Positions 55,845 to 64,000 of a stretch of 64,000 bases of DNA are shown one piece after another. Under the pieces are notes generated by a model. The model was not told the DNA's origin. It made no database searches and saw only the letters and a list, made by a program, of their open reading frames with translations. The DNA comes from an uncultured Allobosea sp. GTDB lineage: Bacteria; Pseudomonadota; Alphaproteobacteria; Rhizobiales; Beijerinckiaceae. The number at the start of each line of letters is the position of its first letter. Within the stretch, counting starts at the first letter, position 1. The stretch spans positions 1 through 64,000 of the forward strand of contig NZ_CAMFJF010000010.1 of the NCBI RefSeq assembly GCF_945956895.1, in the 5' to 3' direction. A program made the translations under genes and the position numbers.

Positions 55845-56690
55845 TCAGGCCGCCTTGGCGACGGAGCGGATGCCCTGGGCGAGCTCGCTGACCAGCGAGG
55901 TGACAGCCGAAACCGTCTTTTCCGTGGCCTTGCCCTGGTCATCGAGCGAAAGGCGGACCCGCTCGACAAGGGCCGAGCCGACGACGACGCCATCCGCCCG
56001 CCTGGCGATGGTGGCGGCGTCCTCGGCGGTCTTGACGCCGAAGCCGACCGCGACGGGCAGGTCGGTGTGGCGCTTGATCCGCGCGACGGCATCGCCGACC
56101 GCGCCGTAATCGGCGATGGCGCCGCCGGTCACGCCGGTGACCGAGACGTAATAGACGAAGCCGGAGGTGTTCTGGAGAACCTTGGGCAGGCGCTTGTCGT
56201 CGGTCGTCGGCGTCGCCAGGCGGATGAAGGAGACGCCGGCTTGCAGCGCCGGCAGGCAGAGCTCCTCGTCCTCTTCCGGCGGCAGGTCGACGACGATGAG
56301 GCCATCGATGCCGACGCGGCGGGCATCGGTCAGGAAGGCTTTGACGCCATAGGCGTAGATCGGGTTGTAATAGCCCATCAGCACGATCGGCGTGTCATGG
56401 CCGGCCTTGCGGAAGCTCTCGACCATGGCGATGGTCTTGCGCAGCGTCTGGCCGGCCTTGAGCGCGCGCTGGCCGGCGAGCTGGACGGGCACGCCGTCCG
56501 CCATCGGGTCGGTGAAGGGCACGCCGAGCTCGATCACGTCGGCGCCGGCTCCGGGCAGGGCCGCGAGGATCGCGCTGGAGGTCTCGAAATCCGGGTCGCC
56601 GGCGGTGACGAAGGTCACGAGCGCCGCCCGGCCCTCGCGGGCGCAGGCCTGGAAGCGGTTCTGGATGCGGGTCTGGCCGGTCTCAGTCAT
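55845..56690 (-). CDS. trpA: tryptophan synthase alpha subunit TrpA
   Basis: The 281-residue TIM-barrel subunit makes indole from indole-3-glycerol phosphate. Signatures present: [30 protein letters not shown] (catalytic Glu), [12 protein letters not shown] (catalytic Asp), [11 protein letters not shown] and [10 protein letters not shown]. trpB and trpF, usually just upstream, are not here: upstream is the divergent hrpB. The start at 56690 ([13 protein letters not shown]) is clear. The 3-kb open frame extending upstream is antisense to hrpB and not coding. Confidence 0.96.
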   Translation of the reverse strand: MTETGQTRIQNRFQACAREGRAALVTFVTAGDPDFETSSAILAALPGAGADVIELGVPFTDPMADGVPVQLAGQRALKAGQTLRKTIAMVESFRKAGHDTPIVLMGYYNPIYAYGVKAFLTDARRVGIDGLIVVDLPPEEDEELCLPALQAGVSFIRLATPTTDDKRLPKVLQNTSGFVYYVSVTGVTGGAIADYGAVGDAVARIKRHTDLPVAVGFGVKTAEDAATIARRADGVVVGSALVERVRLSLDDQGKATEKTVSAVTSLVSELAQGIRSVAKAA

Positions 56691-56768
56691 GCCGCTGCGG
56701 TTAGCATGATGCGTGCCGGCTGGCGAGTGGCTTGCGCGAAGGCTGAGCCTGCGCCACATCGGCCGGGC

Positions 56769-59273
56769 ATGCGCACCTTCGACACGCCCCTTCCGATCGA
56801 CGCTGTTCTCGGCGATCTCGTTGCCGCCCTGAGGGCGCGGCCGAACGCCGTGCTGGTCGCTCCGCCCGGCGCTGGCAAGACCACGCGCGTGCCGCTCGCG
56901 CTGCTCGACGAGCCCTGGACGAAAGGCGGCAAGCTGATCGTGCTCGAACCGCGCCGCCTGGCGGCGCGCGGCGCCGCGAACCGGATGGCGCAGACGCTGG
57001 GCGAACGCGTCGGCGAGACCGTGGGCCTGCGCGTGCGCCTCGGCTCCAAGATCGGCCCGAAGACGCGCATCGAGGTCGTGACCGAAGGCGTCTTCGCCAG
57101 GATGATCCTCGACGATCCCGCGCTGGACGGTGTCGCGGCGGTGCTCTTCGACGAGTTTCACGAGCGCTCGCTTGATGCCGATTTCGGCCTCGCACTGGCG
57201 CTCGATGCGCAGGGCGGCCTGCGCGAGGACCTGCGCATCCTCGTGATGTCCGCGACGCTCGACGGCGCTCGCGTCGCGAAACTGCTCGGCGAGGCCCCGG
57301 TGATCGAGAGCGAAGGCCGCGCCTACCCCATCGAGACGCGCCATCGCAGCCGCGACCCGCTGAAGCGCATCGAGGATCAGGTCACCGAGACGATCCTGCT
57401 GGCGCTCAACGAGCAGCCGGGCTCGCAGCTCGTCTTCCTGCCGGGCCAGGGCGAGATCCGCCGCGTCGAGGAGCGCCTGCGCGAAAGGCTGCGCGATCCT
57501 GTGGTCGAGATCGCTCCGCTCTACGGCGCGCTCGACCAGCGCGAACAGGACCGCGCCGTACTGCCGGCTCCGGCGGGCCGGCGCAAGATCGTGCTCGCGA
57601 CCGCCATCGCCGAGACCTCGCTGACCATCGAGGGCGTGCGCGTCGTCATCGATTCCGGCCTCGCCCGCATTCCCGTCTACGAGCCCGATATCGGCGTGAC
57701 CCGGCTGGAGACCCGCCGCGTCAGCCGCGCCGCCGCCGACCAGCGCCGGGGCCGCGCCGGCCGTACCGAGCCGGGAATCTGCTACCGGCTCTGGGAGGAG
57801 GCCGCGACCGGCGCGCTCGAAGCTTTCGCCCGGCCGGAAATCCTCTCGGCCGATCTCAGCCCGCTGCTGCTCGATTGCGCCGCTTGGGGCCTCAGTGATC
57901 CGACGACGCTGGCCTTCCTCGATCCCCCCCCGGCGCCCGCTCTCAAGGAAGCCCGCGCGCTCCTGAGCAATATCGGTGCGCTCGATGCCGACGGGCGGAT
58001 CACGCCGGATGGACGCGCCCTGCAGGCGCTGCCGCTGCCACCGCGCCTCGCCCGCATGGTCGTGGCCGCCGCCCGCTTCGGGCAGGCGAACATGGCCGCC
58101 GATCTCGCCGCCGTGCTGGTTGAGCGTGGCCTCGGCGGCGACGCCATCGATCTCGCCGAGCGGCTGGAGCGCTTCAATCGCGAGCGCGGCGGGCGGGCCG
58201 GCGACATGCGTCGCCTCGCCGAAGGTTGGGCCCGAACTGCGGAGCGCAGCATCGGCAAGGATCAGGCTTCGGCCGGTGAAGCCCTGTCGTCCGGCCTCCT
58301 GCTCGCCTTCGCCTACCCTGACCGGATCGCCAAGGCGCGCGCGCTGGGCTCCGGCCAGTATCTCCTCGCCAATGGCCGCGGCGGCGCGCTGGAATCCTCG
58401 CAGCGCCTGGCACGCGAGCCCTATATCGTCGTGGCCGAGATGACCGGTGCGGCCCAGCAGGCCCGTGTCATGGCCGCTGCTGCAATCACCGAAGCTGAGA
58501 TCGCGATGCTCGTCTCTCACGGTCTTGCTCCCTTCGCCATCGCGGAGCGCGAGGAAGCGAGTTTCGACCGCGCGGCGCGCGCCTTGCGTGTCCGGGCCGT
58601 GCGCCGCTACGGCGCGCTCTCGCTGTCGGAAAGGCCGCTTTCGGTGGCTGATACTTCGGAAAACGCGGAAGCGCTGGCCAGGGGCATCGCCGCGCTCGGC
58701 ATCGGCCTCCTGCCCTGGACCAAGGGGCAGAACCAACTGCGCGAGCGCGCTGCCTTCCTGCGCAAGGCCGAGCCTGAGGCTGGCTGGCCCGACCTCTCCG
58801 ATGAAGGCTTGGCACAAGAGCCGGAACTCTGGCTGGCGCCGCATCTCCTCGGCCGGACCTCGCTCGCCTCGATCCAGCCTCCCGATCTCGATTCGGCGCT
58901 GGCGAGCTTCCTGCCCTGGGAGATGAAGCGCCGACTTGATCAGGAGGCGCCGACCCATTTCACCGCCCCGACGGGCTCCTCGCTCGCGGTCGACTACGCC
59001 GCCGAGGCCGGCCCGACCATCTCGGTGCGCGTGCAGGAGCTTTATGGCCTCGCGACTCATCCCGCTCTCGCAGGCGGGCGGGTGCCTCTGGTGCTGGAGC
59101 TGCTTTCGCCAGCGCATCGGCCGATCCAGGTGACGCGCGACCTGCCGGGCTTCTGGCGTGGCTCATGGGCCGCCGTGAAATCCGAGATGAAGGGCCGCTA
59201 TCCCCGCCATCTCTGGCCGGACGATCCCGCTGCCGCCCTGCCGACGACGCGGGCGAAGCCGAGGGGGACGTAA
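56769..59273 (+). CDS. hrpB: ATP-dependent RNA helicase HrpB (DEAH-type)
   Basis: The 834-residue helicase has Walker [10 protein letters not shown] (residues 31-39), DEFH box (128-131, variant of DEAH), MSATLDG (~160) and [12 protein letters not shown] motif VI. The C-terminal HrpB_C domain is present (e.g. [16 protein letters not shown] near the end). The cellular role is poorly defined, probably RNA processing. Divergent to trpA (78 bases). Confidence 0.95.
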   Translation: MRTFDTPLPIDAVLGDLVAALRARPNAVLVAPPGAGKTTRVPLALLDEPWTKGGKLIVLEPRRLAARGAANRMAQTLGERVGETVGLRVRLGSKIGPKTRIEVVTEGVFARMILDDPALDGVAAVLFDEFHERSLDADFGLALALDAQGGLREDLRILVMSATLDGARVAKLLGEAPVIESEGRAYPIETRHRSRDPLKRIEDQVTETILLALNEQPGSQLVFLPGQGEIRRVEERLRERLRDPVVEIAPLYGALDQREQDRAVLPAPAGRRKIVLATAIAETSLTIEGVRVVIDSGLARIPVYEPDIGVTRLETRRVSRAAADQRRGRAGRTEPGICYRLWEEAATGALEAFARPEILSADLSPLLLDCAAWGLSDPTTLAFLDPPPAPALKEARALLSNIGALDADGRITPDGRALQALPLPPRLARMVVAAARFGQANMAADLAAVLVERGLGGDAIDLAERLERFNRERGGRAGDMRRLAEGWARTAERSIGKDQASAGEALSSGLLLAFAYPDRIAKARALGSGQYLLANGRGGALESSQRLAREPYIVVAEMTGAAQQARVMAAAAITEAEIAMLVSHGLAPFAIAEREEASFDRAARALRVRAVRRYGALSLSERPLSVADTSENAEALARGIAALGIGLLPWTKGQNQLRERAAFLRKAEPEAGWPDLSDEGLAQEPELWLAPHLLGRTSLASIQPPDLDSALASFLPWEMKRRLDQEAPTHFTAPTGSSLAVDYAAEAGPTISVRVQELYGLATHPALAGGRVPLVLELLSPAHRPIQVTRDLPGFWRGSWAAVKSEMKGRYPRHLWPDDPAAALPTTRAKPRGT

Positions 59274-59300
59274 ATCAACGTACTCGGCCGGTATTCGTTC

Positions 59301-59531
59301 TCTCCCTTCTCCCCTTGCGGGAGAAGGTGCCGGCAGGCGGATGCGGGGTCGCGCGACGCTATCCGTCATTGCGAAGAGCGAAGCGACGAAGCAATCCAGG
59401 GAGACCGGGTGAAACGCTTCGAGCCAGTCCTCCTGGATTGCCTCGCTACGCTCGCAAAGACGGTAAAGGTTGCGCGACCCCTCATCCGTCTCGGCTGCGC
59501 CGAGCCACCTTCTCCCGCAAGGGGAGAAGGG
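59301..59531. repeat. composite palindromic repeat, family C copy 3
   Basis: The outer arms CCCTTCTCCCCTTGCGGGAGAAGG and CCTTCTCCCGCAAGGGGAGAAGGG are inverted; inside are CCGTCATTGCG and GAAGCAATCCAGG arms as at 18631. At 231 bp it is the longest copy in the window. Confidence 0.82.
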
Positions 59532-59541
59532 AGGCGGCCTC

Positions 59542-60348
59542 TCAATTCCCCATCCGGTCGCGCCATTGCCGCTCGCCGGCGAGGCAGGTGGCGTTGCTGC
59601 CGGCCTGCGCCTTGTGGACGGTCGCATCGGCCGGCGCCTCGGCGATTTCGCGGAGCAGCTTCGATTTCGTCGCCTCGACGAACTGGTGCTTCTCGCGGAT
59701 CGGGATGACGAAGGCGCCGATGCCGGTGATGACGCAGTCGGTATAGTAGGCGTCGAGGTTGTCGATGTCGAAATAGCCGGCCTGTTTCAGCATCACCGGC
59801 AGGCCGTTGATGGCGATGCCCTTGGCGCCGGCTTCGTCGCGCGCGGTCGTGACCGGGCGTCCGTCATTGTTGGCGCCGTCACCGGAAATGTCGATCACGC
59901 GGCGCATCGCGGTGACGTTGGATTGTTCGAGCAATTGCATGCCGAGATCGATCGCGCCCGAGATCGAGGTCCGCCGGCCGCGCCGTGTCGGCGCCTCGGC
60001 CAGTTCCTCGGCGAAGGCGATCGCAGCAGCAGGGCCGTCGATCACCTTCCAGGGCCGGACGATGTGCTGGAAGCTGCTGCCGGCCCATTCGAAATAGGTC
60101 ACGGCGATCTTGCCGACCGCCCCCTTGTTGATCGCGTCATGGAGCTGCTTCGAGCGGAAGGCCTCGATATAGCCGTTGCGCTGCAGGGCGAGCTCGTCGA
60201 GATCCATCGAATAGGAGATGTCGACCGCCAGCACGAGCGCGACATCGACCTCTTCGGGCGGCGCCCCCGCGGTCTGGGCTCGCGGCAGGGCAGGCTGCCA
60301 GAGCGCCGCCGCTGCCAGACATGAGAGACCGTACAGCCAGCGCCGCAT
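59542..60348 (-). CDS. DUF1194 (von Willebrand A-like) exported protein
   Basis: The 268-residue protein has a signal peptide (residues 1-24, ending LPRAQ). The DUF1194 vWA-like domain shows EVDVALVLAVDISYSMDLDELALQRNGYIEAF (MIDAS-like DxSxS) and VIDISGDGANNDGRPVTTARD. It has two Cys (DCVITG, ATCLAG). Function unknown; family members are exported and may bind metal via the MIDAS. ATG 60348 has GGAGGT upstream and is preferred to 60363. It is separated from cmk by a palindromic repeat. Confidence 0.9.
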   Translation of the reverse strand: MRRWLYGLSCLAAAALWQPALPRAQTAGAPPEEVDVALVLAVDISYSMDLDELALQRNGYIEAFRSKQLHDAINKGAVGKIAVTYFEWAGSSFQHIVRPWKVIDGPAAAIAFAEELAEAPTRRGRRTSISGAIDLGMQLLEQSNVTAMRRVIDISGDGANNDGRPVTTARDEAGAKGIAINGLPVMLKQAGYFDIDNLDAYYTDCVITGIGAFVIPIREKHQFVEATKSKLLREIAEAPADATVHKAQAGSNATCLAGERQWRDRMGN

Positions 60349-60497
60349 TGCCACCTCCGCCATCCCTTTGCGAGACGCAGTGTGCGCTTGGCCGGGACGA
60401 GCGCCAAGCCGGAAAATCCGGCTAAGGGCGCCTGTTTCGATAGCAAATTCGCGAGCAGATGGGCTTGGAGCAGATTGATCTCCCTCAGAAACACCGG

Positions 60498-60601
60498 GTC
60501 ATCCCGGCGACCGTAGGGAGACTCGGGATCCATTCCGGAGCGTTTCCTACGAAGGTTCCGGCATGGATCCCGGCTCTTCGCTCCGCTCCGGCCGGGATGA
60601 C
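60498..60601. repeat. palindromic dispersed repeat, family B variant
   Basis: GTCATCCCGG at the left, GGATCCATTCCGGAG and its inverse-like CTCCGGAATG/GGCATGGATCC arms, and CCGGCCGGGATGACC at the right. It resembles 32551-32662 and 51461-51556 in arm content but differs in the centre. Confidence 0.78.
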
Positions 60602-60634
60602 CCGCGTTTCTCGCGAAAATCTGTGGCCGCGGGC

Positions 60635-62784
<2,150 letters not shown>

Positions 62785-62845
62785 TTACCCCGACTAACGG
62801 ACGCGCCTGCTTTTCAGATAGATGATGATTGAAGGGTCCGACGCA

Positions 62846-63241
62846 GTGGCGAAACCGGAACTCGGAACGAAGCGCGTTTGCCCGGTCACGGGTCGCAAGT
62901 TCTATGATTTGAACAAGGATCCCATCGTCTCGCCCTATACGGGCCAGGCTTATCCGCGGGCGATGTTCGAGCCGCAGGCCAAGGCCGCTGCGCCGAAGCC
63001 GGAAGCCGACGAGGAAGAGGAGACCGAGGCCGCCGATGGCGCCGTCGAGCTCGTCTCGCTCGACGAGGCCGATGCCGAGGCGTCGGAGAAGGATGCCGTC
63101 GTCACCAGCGAGGACGATATCGAGGTCGAGGATGTCGGCAGCGATGACGAGGACGACACCTTCCTCGAGGAAGACGAAGAAGGCGACGACGACGTTTCCG
63201 ACCTGATCGATGGCGACATCGAGGGCGACGAGGACAACTGA
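62846..63241 (+). CDS. TIGR02300-family acidic protein, GTG start
   Basis: From GTG 62846 the protein has 131 residues. The N-terminus AKPELGTKRVCPVTGRKFYDLNKDPIVSPYTGQAYP matches the TIGR02300 zinc-ribbon-like head, but only one Cys remains, so metal binding is unlikely. The rest is an extremely acidic Glu/Asp tail (DDIEVEDVGSDDEDDTFLEE), hence probably disordered. ATG 62822 is also possible and would add eight residues. Divergent to aroA. Function unknown. Confidence 0.88.
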   Translation: MAKPELGTKRVCPVTGRKFYDLNKDPIVSPYTGQAYPRAMFEPQAKAAAPKPEADEEEETEAADGAVELVSLDEADAEASEKDAVVTSEDDIEVEDVGSDDEDDTFLEEDEEGDDDVSDLIDGDIEGDEDN

Positions 63242-63285
63242 TCCACAGCCTCGAAAAAAGATGACGACACGGCGACATTAAGCGC

Positions 63286-63314
63286 TTGTGTCTTCCGTCC
63301 GAGCCGCCTATAGA
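63286..63314 (+). promoter_or_regulatory. predicted promoter of tRNA-Ala
   Basis: TTGTGT (63286-63291) and TATAGA (63309-63314) are 17 bases apart, a good housekeeping match. Transcription would begin about 85 bases before the mature tRNA. Confidence 0.55.
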
Positions 63315-63405
63315 GCGCTTCGTCGCCGGCAGGGCGGCCCGGACGGAACCGCCGAGGCGGTAAAAATCCGGTTGGTGATCGGTCCCCAAGCCGATCATCG
63401 CGAGT

Positions 63406-63481
<76 letters not shown>

Positions 63482-63698
63482 AATTTCCTCCTAAGTGGCT
63501 GGGTTCAACAGCTTTTCGGAGCGGCGCTTGAGCGCTACCCTACTTTTACCCAAACGGCTTGCCCAATTCTGATCGGACCGGATCGAGTTGGAATGACAAT
63601 CTGTCGCCCCTCCAGTGATTCGCGTCGACGGCGCAGAGCCATCGCGGGTCTTGGGCGGTGCGCCCCGGCTGAGCGAGCTGGGGAGATAGGAAACCGCA

Positions 63699-63977
63699 AT
63701 GGCCAAGCGTACGAAGTCCAAGGCACTCGATGCCGAGTTCACGATGTTCGATGTCGTCTATGAGGATGGCTCCCGTACATCCAATCGGCGTGTTCCGACT
63801 GAGCTGCTCGGCGGTCTCGATGGAGACGATCCAGCTCGCGATGCCATAGCCGAGCAGGATCGAATCATCTCCGAAAAATCGGGCAAGCCGCCGCTGGCGA
63901 TTGCGACCATCAGCCGTTCGACTAAGGCGGCTGTAGAGCCAGCGAAGGATGATCGAAAGAAGCGGGGCTCCAAATAA
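63699..63977 (+). CDS. small basic protein of unknown function
   Basis: The 92-residue protein is hydrophilic, starting MAKRTKSKALDAEFTMFDVVYEDGSRTSNRRVP and ending PAKDDRKKRGSK. The middle has DGDDPARDAIAEQDRIISEK. There is no signal peptide or Cys, and the charge pattern (basic ends) suggests nucleic-acid or ribosome contact. GGGGAGATAGGAAA precedes the ATG. Codon use is less GC-rich than neighbours, and it lies just after a tRNA gene, so it may belong to an integrated element. No family recognised. Confidence 0.6.
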   Translation: MAKRTKSKALDAEFTMFDVVYEDGSRTSNRRVPTELLGGLDGDDPARDAIAEQDRIISEKSGKPPLAIATISRSTKAAVEPAKDDRKKRGSK

Positions 63978-64000
63978 GGGCGCCATCTATCGATCGATTG

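Noticed and set aside
55845..59117. A 1090-codon open frame on the minus strand spanning trpA and hrpB
   Set aside because: Only its last 281 codons (55845-56690) resemble a protein (TrpA). The rest is antisense to the well-supported hrpB and follows its codon-position GC pattern.

Overview
The window is 64 kb of GC-rich chromosomal DNA that reads as a member of the Hyphomicrobiales (Alphaproteobacteria). A Bosea-like or related genus is my best guess; this is inference from gene content and order, not from any database search. Indicators are the TadABC/CpaBCDEF pilus locus with a GTG-started retropepsin-like protease beside it, trpA-accD-folC and aroA-cmk clusters with a TIGR02300-type acidic protein, an AccD that has lost its zinc-ribbon cysteines, a class II (CP4-like) EPSP synthase, and a SAM-II riboswitch. 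There is no phage, transposase, CRISPR array or obvious defence island. Most of the window is core genome, interrupted by many palindromic dispersed repeats.

Layout. 1-2.3 kb: the 3' part of a proline-rich OmpA-domain protein and two small proteins. 2.5-5.4 kb: TPP riboswitch, thiC and thiM. 5.4-8.7 kb: SphA-like outer-membrane protein, exported choloylglycine-hydrolase-like enzyme, unknown exported protein. 8.8-12.4 kb: dnaK and dnaJ. 12.4-14.1 kb: CsbD protein, XRE/MmyB regulator, small membrane protein. 14.1-17.5 kb: methionine importer metNIQ, preceded by two unknown small ORFs, a tiny Cys/Arg-ending leader ORF and a SAM-II riboswitch. 17.5-18.6 kb: copper-type pair (DUF2946/CutF-like protein plus PCuAC chaperone). 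18.9-20.6 kb: DapA-like lyase and FAH-family hydrolase. 20.8-25.3 kb: cold-shock protein, Bcr/CflA efflux pump, GST, unknown anchored protein, UPF0104-type membrane protein. 25.5-32.5 kb: maeB, a chemoreceptor-like protein and mutS. 32.7-35.6 kb: NlpC/P60 hydrolase, MarR regulator, M17 aminopeptidase. 35.7-47.9 kb: complete Tad (Flp) pilus locus. 47.9-53.2 kb: aspartic protease, sugar kinases and epimerase, L,D-transpeptidase, aldo/keto reductase. 53.3-62.6 kb: gene remnant, folC, accD, trpA, hrpB, DUF1194 protein, cmk, aroA. 62.8-64 kb: TIGR02300 protein, tRNA-Ala(GGC) and a small unknown protein.

How the genes work together. The Tad locus encodes pilin (flp), prepilin peptidase (cpaA), secretin (cpaC) with its partners (cpaB, cpaD), localisation ATPase (cpaE), motor (tadA/cpaF), platform (tadB, tadC), pilotin (tadD) and pseudopilins. 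The met unit combines a riboswitch, a leader ORF and small ORFs ahead of an importer, and is the most unusual arrangement seen. At least three families of palindromic repeats (about 90-230 bp) sit almost only between genes; one half-copy abuts a truncated gene.

Start codons were chosen by ribosome-binding sites, signal peptides and family alignment recalled from memory. Riboswitch, promoter and operator calls are by eye and carry lower confidence than the enzyme calls.
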